Shown here: piece by piece, positions 55,749 to 64,000 of the stretch
Numbering within the stretch: the first letter of the stretch is position 1
How the letters are laid out: each line of letters starts with the position of its first letter
From: Hahella sp. HN01
Lineage (GTDB): Bacteria; Pseudomonadota; Gammaproteobacteria; Pseudomonadales; Oleiphilaceae
Direction: 5' to 3'
Length of the DNA stretch: 64,000 nt
NCBI RefSeq assembly: GCF_018986435.1
Contig: NZ_JAHMIN010000028.1
Span: 23,538 to 87,537, forward strand
Notes under the pieces: model-generated
The model's database searches: none
Told to the model about the DNA's origin: nothing
Seen by the model: the letters and a program-made list of their open reading frames with translations, nothing else
Position numbers and translations under genes: made by a program

Positions 55749-56426
55749 TTAGAGAACCTTTTGCAGACAATCGGATTCAAGCGTCAGTATAGGTGGTCGG
55801 TTTGTAGTTAAAGCTTGTTCCGCTTCATGAACCATACGGTACGCCAGTTTATTTGCATCCAGTCCGGCATACTTTCTGAGCGGACCTTGCATCAGCGGAT
55901 TCAGCCATGCCGCCGCCTTGACGCCCACGCCCTCCAAAAATCGAGACTCGTGACGCTCACCAAGCAGCAACGAAGGCCTGAATATCGTCACAAAAGGAAA
56001 GCCTTCTTCCAGCACCGCTCGCTCAACCTTTCCCTTGACGCGATTGTAGAAAAACAGCGACTTTTCTGACGCCCCTATAGCCGATACCAGCAAAAAGTGA
56101 CTGGAGCCATTACGCTTCATCGCATGAGCCGCAGCAGCAGGATAGGCGTAATCGACCTGACTGAAAGCTTCCTGACTGCCCGCCTTTTTAATGGTCGAAC
56201 CAAGACAGCAAAATACGTCATCCGCACTTATATCCGTCAGCTCTTGCTCCAATCGATCAAAATTAACCACTCTCTGAACCAATTTTTCGCTTTCCACTTC
56301 AAGAGTGCGACGCACAATCGCAGTAACTTGCCCATAGCACGTTGAAGCAAGCAGGCGACGTAGACATAATCCACCGACAAGGCCACTCGCCCCCAATATC
56401 AAAGCGCCGCGCTTCCCATCCACCAT
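55749..56426 (-). CDS. NAD(P)-binding Rossmann protein, HTATIP2-like
   Basis: A 225-residue atypical SDR. The dinucleotide motif is LILGASGLVGG at the N-terminus, and FLLVSAIGAS with YNRVKGKVE supplies Ser, Tyr and Lys at the usual places. VTIFRPSLLLGER is typical of the HTATIP2/YwnB-like group. The substrate is unknown. AAGGAG sits ideally before the ATG. rraA follows in the same direction. Confidence 0.85.
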   Translation of the reverse strand: MVDGKRGALILGASGLVGGLCLRRLLASTCYGQVTAIVRRTLEVESEKLVQRVVNFDRLEQELTDISADDVFCCLGSTIKKAGSQEAFSQVDYAYPAAAAHAMKRNGSSHFLLVSAIGASEKSLFFYNRVKGKVERAVLEEGFPFVTIFRPSLLLGERHESRFLEGVGVKAAAWLNPLMQGPLRKYAGLDANKLAYRMVHEAEQALTTNRPPILTLESDCLQKVL

Positions 56427-56490
56427 TTAGTCTCCTTTATCCAATTCCCAGTTGCACTTGATAAGACAGCAACCCAATCCCTAAACGCAA

Positions 56491-56512
56491 AAAGCCGGCA
56501 TCAGCCGGCTTT
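56491..56512 (-). terminator. Rho-independent terminator of ppsA
   Basis: AAAGCCGGC (56491-56499) and GCCGGCTTT (56504-56512) form a perfect 9-bp stem around four bases, with a T run on the minus strand. Confidence 0.88.
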
Positions 56513-56534
56513 GCGAATATACCTAACGCTGTCG

Positions 56535-58901
56535 TTACGCGTGTTTTTCCGCCAGGAAGAACCAGGTATCCATCACAGAGTCAGGGTTCAAAGAGACGCT
56601 ATCGATACCCTGATCCATCAGCCACTTAGCGAAATCAGGATGATCGGATGGACCTTGCCCACAAATACCGATGTATTTATCCGCGTTCTTACAGGCCTGT
56701 ATAGCCATGGACAGCAGACGCAATACCGCATCGTTACGCTCATCGAACAGGTGCGCCACAATACCGGAATCGCGGTCCAACCCCAGGGTCAGCTGAGTCA
56801 GGTCATTGGAACCGATGGAGAAGCCATCGAAGTATTCCAGGAACTGTTCAGCCAATAGCGCATTGGCAGGCAACTCACACATCATGACCAGACGCAGACC
56901 GTTGTCGCCGCGACGCAGTTCATTTTGTTCAAGCAGCTCAACTACCTGCTTGGCTTCGCCCACAGTTCGCACAAACGGAACCATGATCTCTACGTTGGTG
57001 AAGCCCATTTCATTACGCACTTTCTTCAGCGCGCGACATTCCAACTCAAAACAGTCGCGGAAAGAGTCCGAAATGTAACGGGAGGCGCCACGGAAGCCCA
57101 ACATGGGGTTTTCTTCTTCCGGTTCATAGATGGTGCCGCCGATCAGGTTAGCGTATTCATTGGACTTGAAGTCAGACAAACGCACGATGACGCGCTGCGG
57201 ATAAAACGCCGCCGCCAGTGTTGAAATGCCCTCAACCAGTTTCTCAATGTAGAAATCGACCGGAGACGAATAACCGGAAATGCGCTTCTCCACGACCTGC
57301 TTAACATCGCGAGGAAGGGTGTCAAAGTTCAACAGCGCCTTGGGATGCACGCCGATCATACGGTTAATGATGAACTCCAAACGCGCCAGACCCACGCCCT
57401 CATTGGGCAACGCCTGGAAGTCAAACGCGCGATCCGGGTTACCGACGTTCATCATGATTTTGAACGGCAGTTTTGGCATGGATTCAACGCTGTTTTTCTG
57501 CAATTCAAAGTCCAGCAGACCTTCATAGATCATACCGGTATCGCCTTCGGCGCAGGATACCGTCACATTGACGCCGTCCTTCAACAACTCGGTCGCGTCT
57601 CCACAACCGACGACCGCTGGGATACCCAACTCACGGGCGATAATCGCCGCATGACAGGTACGACCGCCGCGATCCGTCACGATGGCGGAAGCACGCTTCA
57701 TTACAGGCTCCCAATCCGGATCGGTCATATCTGTGACCAAGACATCGCCATCCTTAACCTTATCCATCTCGGAGATATTGGTGATGACGCGAACCGGTCC
57801 GCTTCCGATTTTCTGACCGATACTACGACCTTCACAAAGCACTTTACCCTTCTCTTTCAACAGGTAACGCTCCATGACGGCGGAAGCGCGGCTCTTAACG
57901 GTTTCAGGGCGCGCCTGTACGATATACAGCTTGCCGTCGTCGCCGTCTTTCGCCCACTCGATATCCATCGGACGGTCGTAATGCTTTTCAATAACCAACG
58001 CCTGACGCGTCAGCTCATAAATTTCCGCATCAGTCAGGGAAAACTTACCACGATCTTCCTGATCAACATTCACCGTTTGCACGGACTTGCCGGCGGAGCC
58101 GTGATCGCCATACACCATCTTGATGGCTTTACTGCCCAGATTGCGACGCAGTACAGCGGGACGACCGGCTTCGAAAGTGGGCTTGTGAACATAGAATTCA
58201 TCAGGATTCACGGCGCCCTGCACAACCGTTTCGCCCAGACCGTAAGATGCAGTGATAAACACAACATCTTTAAAGCCTGACTCCGTATCCAGGGTAAACA
58301 TAACTCCACTGGATGCGGATTCGCTGCGCACCATGCGCTGAATGCCCGCAGACAACGCCACGTGACTGTGTTCAAAACCATGGTGGGCGCGGTAAGAAAT
58401 AGCGCGATCATTAAACAGCGACGCAAAAACTTCTTTCACTGCGTGTCTAATATTTTCGACGCCAACGATATTCAGGAATGTTTCCTGCTGGCCTGCGAAA
58501 GAGGCGTCCGGCAGGTCTTCTGCAGTAGCGGAGGAACGAACCGCCACCGCCATATTCTGATTGCCTTCTTGCAACTTAGCGACGCCAGAGGCGATCGCTT
58601 CATCCAACTGCTTGGGGAAAGGAGTGTCAGTAATCCATTGGCGAATACGGGAACCGGTTTCCGCTAACGCTACCACATCGTTCACATCCAACTTGGCCAG
58701 CTCATCATGAATGCGCTTATCCAATCCTTCGGTTTGGAGGAACTCACGATAAGCGTGAGCGGTAGTGGCGAACCCCAACGGAACGGTAACCCCGGCATGG
58801 GCCAGGTTACTGATCATCTCGCCAAGTGAGGCGTTCTTTCCCCCCACTTTGTCGATATCGCCCATACCCAGGCTTTCAAACCAAATGATGTAATCTTCCA
58901 A
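56535..58901 (-). CDS. ppsA: Phosphoenolpyruvate synthase
   Basis: A 788-residue enzyme that makes PEP from pyruvate and ATP for gluconeogenesis. The ATP-grasp domain opens with [10 protein letters not shown]. The phospho-histidine domain has His417 in [10 protein letters not shown], with the regulatory Thr415 two residues before it. The C-terminal TIM barrel binds pyruvate ([11 protein letters not shown]). The start is TTG at 58901, with a strong AGGGAGAAG ahead; no upstream ATG fits. The divergent ppsR gene encodes its kinase/phosphorylase. Confidence 0.97.
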   Translation of the reverse strand: MEDYIIWFESLGMGDIDKVGGKNASLGEMISNLAHAGVTVPLGFATTAHAYREFLQTEGLDKRIHDELAKLDVNDVVALAETGSRIRQWITDTPFPKQLDEAIASGVAKLQEGNQNMAVAVRSSATAEDLPDASFAGQQETFLNIVGVENIRHAVKEVFASLFNDRAISYRAHHGFEHSHVALSAGIQRMVRSESASSGVMFTLDTESGFKDVVFITASYGLGETVVQGAVNPDEFYVHKPTFEAGRPAVLRRNLGSKAIKMVYGDHGSAGKSVQTVNVDQEDRGKFSLTDAEIYELTRQALVIEKHYDRPMDIEWAKDGDDGKLYIVQARPETVKSRASAVMERYLLKEKGKVLCEGRSIGQKIGSGPVRVITNISEMDKVKDGDVLVTDMTDPDWEPVMKRASAIVTDRGGRTCHAAIIARELGIPAVVGCGDATELLKDGVNVTVSCAEGDTGMIYEGLLDFELQKNSVESMPKLPFKIMMNVGNPDRAFDFQALPNEGVGLARLEFIINRMIGVHPKALLNFDTLPRDVKQVVEKRISGYSSPVDFYIEKLVEGISTLAAAFYPQRVIVRLSDFKSNEYANLIGGTIYEPEEENPMLGFRGASRYISDSFRDCFELECRALKKVRNEMGFTNVEIMVPFVRTVGEAKQVVELLEQNELRRGDNGLRLVMMCELPANALLAEQFLEYFDGFSIGSNDLTQLTLGLDRDSGIVAHLFDERNDAVLRLLSMAIQACKNADKYIGICGQGPSDHPDFAKWLMDQGIDSVSLNPDSVMDTWFFLAEKHA

Positions 58902-59291
58902 GGTGCTTCTCCCTAGTCAAATCATAGCGTTTGGCGTCAAACTACGAAGCATGTCGCAAATCATAGCTCAGCGGCGCCACACAGTTGTAACCGTTTACCG
59001 AGATAACTACAAGTAGCAGCCATCCCTATGATGTTTATGCCTAATCTTATTTGTGATTCACTTTATAAGCGACTTATCCGGCGTAGTCTAGCATCTGTAT
59101 ACTGGGCTCTGCACCCAACAATACAGGAAGACAATTAGCAATTAGGCGATTACGATCAAGTCTTTCGATTGCGGCATTCCAGACCAGTCTTGTCGGCGGC
59201 GGGACTCGCGACAAAGGAAACGCACAGATACATTTAAATCATAACTAACTATTACTTCCGCCTTTTATATGCTTTGAGCAGGTTAAACTTC
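58902..59291. promoter_or_regulatory. Divergent control region between ppsA and ppsR
   Basis: No gene lies in these 390 bases. Two perfect copies of CAAATCATAGC (58918-58928 and 58957-58967, start to start 39 bases) sit directly upstream of the ppsA ribosome binding site. I could not place a convincing promoter for either gene, and I did not find a clear Cra-type operator. Confidence 0.5.
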
Positions 59292-60110
59292 ATGAAAAGA
59301 ACCGCATTTTTTATATCCGACGGCACAGGCATTACCGCCGAAGCCTTGGGACAGAGTCTGCTGGCGCAGTTTGAATTCATAGAATTTGAAAAGATCACCC
59401 TGCCATATATCGACTCACTGGAAAAAGCCCGCAAAGCCGTCGCACGCATAGATAAAGCATCGGAAATAGACGGCAATAAACCCGTCATATTCGACACCAT
59501 CGTAAACAGTGAAATTCGCGCTGAAATACGCAAAAGCCAGGGGTATATGATTGATATCTTTGGCACTTTCCTGGAGCCTCTGGAGCAGGAACTAGGATCA
59601 AAATCCACTTATACTGTCGGCAAATCCCACTCTATCGTCAGCAACTCCTCTTACAACCGTCGTATTGACGCTATGAACTACGCCCTGGAGAACGACGATG
59701 GGGCCCGGATCCGCTACTACAACGAGGCGGACATCATTTTGGTTGGCGTCTCCCGTAGCGGCAAAACGCCCACCTGCATTTACCTTGCACTGCAATACGG
59801 CATCAAGGCGGCCAACTTCCCTTTGACCGAAGACGACATTCTTGACCAGCGCCTGCCGGAATCGCTGCGCAGCTATCGCGAAAAGATTTTCGGTCTGACC
59901 ATAGACCCCGAGCGTCTCGCAGTCATTCGTAATGAGCGCAAGCCCAACTCCAAATACGCCTCCATCAAGCAGTGTAATTATGAAGTGGAAGAAGTAGAGC
60001 TGATGTACCGTCGCGAGCGTATTCCTTACCTCAATTCCACCGACTATTCCGTTGAAGAAATATCCACCCGAATTATGATGATGACCGGCATCGAGCGCCG
60101 TATTCGCTAA
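59292..60110 (+). CDS. ppsR: PEP synthase regulatory protein (kinase/pyrophosphorylase)
   Basis: A 272-residue DUF299 protein that inactivates PpsA by ADP-dependent phosphorylation of the threonine near its catalytic histidine, and reactivates it by phosphate-dependent removal. The opening [15 protein letters not shown] and the P-loop [11 protein letters not shown] are diagnostic. The frame is open six codons upstream, but the ATG at 59292 fits the family. It is divergent from its target ppsA. Confidence 0.96.
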   Translation: MKRTAFFISDGTGITAEALGQSLLAQFEFIEFEKITLPYIDSLEKARKAVARIDKASEIDGNKPVIFDTIVNSEIRAEIRKSQGYMIDIFGTFLEPLEQELGSKSTYTVGKSHSIVSNSSYNRRIDAMNYALENDDGARIRYYNEADIILVGVSRSGKTPTCIYLALQYGIKAANFPLTEDDILDQRLPESLRSYREKIFGLTIDPERLAVIRNERKPNSKYASIKQCNYEVEEVELMYRRERIPYLNSTDYSVEEISTRIMMMTGIERRIR

Positions 60111-60111
60111 C

Positions 60112-60145
60112 AAAAAAAGCCCCGGCAACCTGCGTCGCCGGGGCT
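60112..60145. terminator. Bidirectional terminator between ppsR and the M16 protease gene
   Basis: AGCCCCGGC (60118-60126) pairs with GCCGGGGCT (60137-60145) around a ten-base loop. The A7 run on the left gives a strong U run for the minus-strand protease transcript; the plus-strand tail is weaker. Confidence 0.85.
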
Positions 60146-60179
60146 TCTATGTCATTACATCGCCGTGAGGCGTAGCGAT

Positions 60180-63113
60180 TTATATCTTGTGAATAGCCAG
60201 ATTCAGCTTGGTGAAAGTATCCTTAGCGTTCTCTCCACCCACCACCGCCACACTGGCCTCTTTGTTCAGCAGATAAGTGTTGGCCACCCTCTCCAAATCT
60301 TCCATCGTCACAGCAAGCACGCGACGACGGAACTGTTTCCGCTGCTCGGCCGTGCGACCGAACAACTCGCTATGGAAAGCGGACTTCGCTTCGCCAGCAG
60401 GAGAGCGCGGCTTATCAATGTTGCTCACTACGCCCAACACCGCCTGCTCAAGCTCAGCAGGGTCGTGCTCACGATTCAGCAGCCAAGTGACTGAATCGTC
60501 AAAGTCGCTCAACGTCCCTTCTATCCGCGGGTCGCGGTAGGAGTAGAAGCGGAATACGGAGTTGGCGTTATCCTGTCCCGCCCCGGCTCCATAGGCGCCG
60601 CCCTGCTCACGGATCGCCCGATGCAGGAAGCCGTTGCGCAGATAGTGCCCCAATACAGTCAATGCCGCGGCATCGGCATGATCGCTGGGAACCGTCGCAT
60701 AGACTTTCGCGCAGAAGCTTACTTGGCTGTTGGTGATCCAACCCACCTGACAATGCTCTCGCGTAGCAGGCAGGTTAAGCAGACTGACTTCAGAATCAGA
60801 CGCAGCCTCACCCCATCCTGCAAATGCAGCCTGATTGAACGCATCCAAATTGGCTGGCTCTGCAACGCTCAAAAACTGCGCTGGATTGGCGATAAGCTTC
60901 TGGTGCAACTGCTTCAAACTATCCGCAAACGCCTGCAATTTCGCTTTATCCGCAAAGGATTTATCCAGCGCCTTGATCCACTGAATGCCCGCCAAACCGC
61001 CAGTGCGGTGACCAATCGCCCCCGCAGGACTTAAGCGACTCGCCGCCGCCATCATCGCCATACCGTGACCATTACTGGTAACGCCCTGCTCCCTTCTGGA
61101 AGCCAGCAACGCCACCAGCTCCTTGATGCGATCCAGCTCATCAAAGCGCGGCTGATATAAAAACTCTTTCATCAGACCAATCAACTCGGCCTGATTACGC
61201 TGCAACGCCTTGCCGGAAACAACCAGGAAGCCCTTGCACTTCTGTTCATCCGCCACCTCGCCGCGAATCTCCCAATAACAGGAAACACCGCCGGTGTAGG
61301 CGGATTGGCGCTCTTGCATCTCCAGATAGGAACACTCACCAGCGCCGACTTCCGCCAGACAGAAAGTCAGCAGCGGCAACAGCGATAATTCCTCATCACT
61401 CAGATCCGGCAATGGCAAAATAGCCTGATGATAGATTATGCCGTTAGTTCCCTGAGCATACGCTGTCAGCGGTAGAACGCCTTGAGCCTTGACCGGCTCA
61501 GGAATCGCGATATCCAGAGGAACATCATCCAGACCCACTTTAGGAAGAATATCTTCCGGGTCTTTTTGATTCTGGCGCTCGTTCAGCGCTTGTGCCTGAG
61601 CGACGATTTTCTGCTTTTCTTCATCCGACAAACGGCTCTTAACGGCCTGTAATTTAGCGTGAGTATATTTTTCCCGCTGAGCTTCCAATTGCGCATCTGG
61701 AGCCAAGGTCAGAGTAATGCGATGTGGATTATCCAGCAGCAGCTCTTTCACCAGAGTCTTGATGTATTCCGGGTTCTTGATGCGCTCACGCAACTTCACC
61801 AGCACCGGATCAATGTCCAATAATTCCGCAGGATCTACGCCCTGCAGCGCAGGCGACATGGCCGCCAGAATCAATTGCAGGCCGTAAGGATAAGAATCGC
61901 CGGAAATCTCACGCTGACTCAGTTCCAACTGGTGCAACACAGCTTCAAGTTTCTCCAGTGGTACGCCTTCCGTCGACACTTTTTCCAGCACGCCGACGAC
62001 CAAAGACTCAAACGCTGCTGCGCGCTCAGGCTCAGAGCCTTCTATTCCGCACACAAACGCCATTTCTTTATAGGAGTCTTCCAAGCCGCAGAGGCCGGAT
62101 GGAGAGTGCCCCAAATCCGTCGTCTCCAGTGCATGCATTAATGGAGATGCGCTGTTTTCCAGCAGAACATTGGACAGCAGGTGAGCTTCCAGATTGCGCT
62201 CAAGATCGCCGCTCGGCGTCAACAGCCAGCCCATAACAATATGTGACTTGGAGGCGGACTCTTCTTCCGCCGCCAGCGGATAGGCTTCTTGCACGCGAAT
62301 CGGCGAGAAGTAACGCTTTTCATCACTAATCACAGGAATATCGTCAGAGCGCTCGAACTGTTGCAACGCCTTGTCTTCAAATACTTTCTGCAGCTCACTC
62401 GCCGGCAGATCGCCAAAGGTCATGAACACGGCGTTACTGGGGTGATAATGCTTACGATAAAACTGCAACAGTTGCTCGTGAGTCAGGTCGGGGATATGGT
62501 CAGGCTCTCCCCCGCTGTTGAAATGATACGTGGATGTCGGGTACAGATATTTGGTGACCGCCCCCCACAATTGCGACATCGGCGAACTCATTGCGCCTTT
62601 CATCTCATTGTAGACAACACCTTTGTAGACTAGGTCAGAATTGGGATTTTCCGCTTCTTCAAACTCAAAGCGGTGCCCTTCTTGCGCAAAATCCAACTCA
62701 TTCAGATTCGCGAAAAACACGGAATCCAAATAGACATCCAGCAGATTAAAATAATCCTTGCGGTTCTGACTGGCGAACGGATAAGCCGTCCAGTCGCTGC
62801 TGGTGAACGCGTTCATAAAGGTATTCAGTGAACGCCGGGTCATCATGAAAAACGGATCGCGCACAGGGAAATTCTTGCTTCCGCACAGCGTTGTGTGCTC
62901 AAGAATATGGGCGACGCCAGTGGAATCCGTCGGCACTGTGCGCAACGCAACCAGAAAGACGTTTTCTTTTTGCTCGGAACTCAAGTGAAAGTGCCTGGCT
63001 CCGGTTTTCAGATGCCGGAATTCCTGAAGCTCAATTTTCAACGCATCTATTTTGCGCCGGCTAATGCATTCAAATGTGGGATGGGCGATATCCAAAGACA
63101 ACGAGTCAGACAT
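60180..63113 (-). CDS. M16C zinc metalloprotease (presequence protease-like)
   Basis: A 977-residue insulinase-family peptidase of the large, two-half PreP/Cym1 type. The inverted zinc motif HxxEH is in VAHILEHTTLCGS near residues 85-95, followed by SLNTFMNAFTSSDWTAYPF. The second half contains the family element GGAYGAGAG. There is no signal peptide, so it is probably cytoplasmic and degrades short peptides. It stands alone, 200 bases downstream of mgsA. Confidence 0.94.
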   Translation of the reverse strand: MSDSLSLDIAHPTFECISRRKIDALKIELQEFRHLKTGARHFHLSSEQKENVFLVALRTVPTDSTGVAHILEHTTLCGSKNFPVRDPFFMMTRRSLNTFMNAFTSSDWTAYPFASQNRKDYFNLLDVYLDSVFFANLNELDFAQEGHRFEFEEAENPNSDLVYKGVVYNEMKGAMSSPMSQLWGAVTKYLYPTSTYHFNSGGEPDHIPDLTHEQLLQFYRKHYHPSNAVFMTFGDLPASELQKVFEDKALQQFERSDDIPVISDEKRYFSPIRVQEAYPLAAEEESASKSHIVMGWLLTPSGDLERNLEAHLLSNVLLENSASPLMHALETTDLGHSPSGLCGLEDSYKEMAFVCGIEGSEPERAAAFESLVVGVLEKVSTEGVPLEKLEAVLHQLELSQREISGDSYPYGLQLILAAMSPALQGVDPAELLDIDPVLVKLRERIKNPEYIKTLVKELLLDNPHRITLTLAPDAQLEAQREKYTHAKLQAVKSRLSDEEKQKIVAQAQALNERQNQKDPEDILPKVGLDDVPLDIAIPEPVKAQGVLPLTAYAQGTNGIIYHQAILPLPDLSDEELSLLPLLTFCLAEVGAGECSYLEMQERQSAYTGGVSCYWEIRGEVADEQKCKGFLVVSGKALQRNQAELIGLMKEFLYQPRFDELDRIKELVALLASRREQGVTSNGHGMAMMAAASRLSPAGAIGHRTGGLAGIQWIKALDKSFADKAKLQAFADSLKQLHQKLIANPAQFLSVAEPANLDAFNQAAFAGWGEAASDSEVSLLNLPATREHCQVGWITNSQVSFCAKVYATVPSDHADAAALTVLGHYLRNGFLHRAIREQGGAYGAGAGQDNANSVFRFYSYRDPRIEGTLSDFDDSVTWLLNREHDPAELEQAVLGVVSNIDKPRSPAGEAKSAFHSELFGRTAEQRKQFRRRVLAVTMEDLERVANTYLLNKEASVAVVGGENAKDTFTKLNLAIHKI

Positions 63114-63313
63114 TTATTTCCAGCCAATCTTTACGAGTGTCGAGTTAGTTTTAATTCCTTGCGCCGCTCTCCTGAAGGCTGCCGATACGCTCAAAACCGC
63201 GCCTACAGAGAACGACAATTGAAACAAGTGTAACAGAGAGAACAGATATTTACCGAATACCGTACCCGACATATCTTTCTATCTCCTCGATTGCGCATTC
63301 CTATGGCAGGCAA

Positions 63314-63775
63314 TCATTTATTGGGAACATCCCGGTTGAGATAGGAGTCGAAATCCGGGCGCTGCGGCAGAAATTCTTCAAACAGGTTTGAGTTGACCAA
63401 AAAGTCAGCAGTCGCCGAATTGCAGGCGCTGGGCACATTCCACAAGGTCGCTAAACGCAGCAGCGCCTTGATATCGGGGTCGTGCGGCATCGGCTCCAAC
63501 GGGTCCCAGAAGAATATCAGCAAATCAACTTTTCCCTCTGAGATCAAAGCGCCTATCTGCTGGTCTCCACCAAGTGGACCGCTATGGCAGCGCCTGACAT
63601 CTACTCCCGTTTTTTCAGCAATTAATTTTCCCGTCGTCCCCGTCGCGTAGACTGTACATTTGTTCAGTTTAACGCTATTTTTTTCCACCCAGGCGATCAG
63701 GTCGGCCTTTTTGTTATCGTGAGCGATAAGAGCGACACTGGTGACGCCCTTGGGGCGATTTACTTGATCTGTCAT
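63314..63775 (-). CDS. mgsA: Methylglyoxal synthase
   Basis: A 153-residue enzyme converting dihydroxyacetone phosphate to methylglyoxal and phosphate, a bypass of lower glycolysis that relieves sugar-phosphate stress. The motif [14 protein letters not shown] holds the catalytic Asp. [11 protein letters not shown] and [20 protein letters not shown] are further signatures. Length is standard. Confidence 0.97.
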   Translation of the reverse strand: MTDQVNRPKGVTSVALIAHDNKKADLIAWVEKNSVKLNKCTVYATGTTGKLIAEKTGVDVRRCHSGPLGGDQQIGALISEGKVDLLIFFWDPLEPMPHDPDIKALLRLATLWNVPSACNSATADFLVNSNLFEEFLPQRPDFDSYLNRDVPNK

Positions 63776-63892
63776 GTAGTTACATCCACTATTTCAGACT
63801 TTATTCTATACATGCTAAAACGCTGACATCGGCAGATCGGATGTAGCTTTTTATACGAATATGTCAGAACCCAAAGGCAAAGACCAGACTCT

Positions 63893-64000
63893 ATGACAAG
63901 CGAAAACAACAACGAAACGCCGGCCGGCGAGTCTCCAGCTCCAGCTCCAGCTCCAGCTCCAGCTCCAGCTCCAGCTCCAGCTCCAGCTCCAGCTCCAGCT
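63893..64000 (+). CDS. N-terminus of an unknown protein with a Pro-Ala repeat (partial)
   Basis: The frame from the ATG at 63893 reads MTSENNNETPAGES and then alternating Pro-Ala to the window's edge. The function cannot be told from this part. Pro-Ala runs usually act as extended, flexible linkers, as between domains of acyltransferases or in TonB-like proteins. A tiny upstream frame (63861-63896, 11 codons) ends in an ATGA overlap with this start. No strong ribosome binding site is present for either. Confidence 0.6.
   Translation, partial: MTSENNNETPAGESPAPAPAPAPAPAPAPAPAPAPA
63935..64000 (+). repeat. Hexanucleotide tandem repeat (CCAGCT)11, cut by the window edge
   Basis: Eleven perfect copies of CCAGCT occupy the last 66 bases and run to the end. 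In frame they encode (Pro-Ala)11. Copy number changes would alter linker length without shifting the frame. Confidence 0.97.

Noticed and set aside
58902..59291. Cra/FruR operator in the ppsA-ppsR gap
   Set aside because: The nearest candidate (an AACCGTTT core near 58990) matches the known palindrome too poorly.
1..64000. Search for prophage, insertion sequence or genomic-island borders, especially at the tRNA genes
   Set aside because: No integrase, transposase or duplicated tRNA end is visible; the tRNA flanks are housekeeping genes in their usual order.

Overview
The window reads as a chromosomal segment of a marine gammaproteobacterium of the Oceanospirillales/Pseudomonadales type. GC is a little above 50%. 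The tRNA-tig-clpP-clpX-lon-hupB-ppiD block and the rne-rluC-sppA-maf-rpmF-plsX-fabD-fabG-acpP-pabC-mltG-tmk block follow the gene order known from Pseudomonas. My best guess is Hahella or a close relative; this rests on memory of gene order and protein flavour, not on a search. I see no rRNA operon, prophage, insertion sequence, integrase or CRISPR array.

Layout. 0.2-8 kb: an unrecognised 482-residue-class protein, a MASE1-CHASE-PAS histidine kinase with no partner regulator, and a two-gene operon of a ThDP-dependent acetolactate-synthase-like enzyme with an aldehyde dehydrogenase. 8-12.2 kb: a small basic ORF, a two-helix membrane protein, ttcA, a DUF547 protein, and a J-domain protein coupled to a secreted polysaccharide deacetylase. 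12.2-16.9 kb: a four-gene envelope operon (C39 peptidase, helix-plus-barrel outer-membrane protein, FadL-type channel, DUF4124/MalM-like protein). This is the least ordinary part of the window. 17.2-26.5 kb: the protein quality-control block ppiD, tRNA-Asp, hupB, lon, clpX, clpP, tig, preceded by a Pro-Arg-His-Leu tRNA operon. 26.8-33 kb: folD, cysS, glnS, ppiB, lpxH, miaE. 33.3-36 kb: acnB. 36-42.5 kb: tmk, mltG, pabC, acpP, fabG, fabD, plsX, rpmF, yceD (fatty acid, phospholipid and wall synthesis). 42.6-49.7 kb: maf, sppA, a HAD phosphatase, rluC and rne behind a long leader. 49.9-56.4 kb: YecA-like protein, PLD enzyme, PHP phosphoesterase, yciB, YciI, an SH3/coiled-coil membrane protein, a PilZ protein, rraA and an NAD(P)-binding protein. 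56.5-64 kb: the divergent ppsA/ppsR pair, an M16C metalloprotease, mgsA, and the beginning of a gene whose N-terminus is a (Pro-Ala)n hexanucleotide repeat.

How the parts work together. Tig, ClpXP, Lon, PpiD and PpiB cover folding and proteolysis, and a sigma32-like promoter precedes lon. RNase E, its inhibitor RraA, RluC, TtcA and MiaE cover RNA turnover and modification. ppsA with ppsR, acnB and mgsA sit at branch points of central carbon metabolism. The lipid block lacks fabF and fabH in their usual slots. Several starts were moved to sites supported by homology and Shine-Dalgarno sequences (acnB, clpX, clpP, fabG, folD, miaE, yciB, ppsR), and rpmF (59 codons) was added from direct translation.
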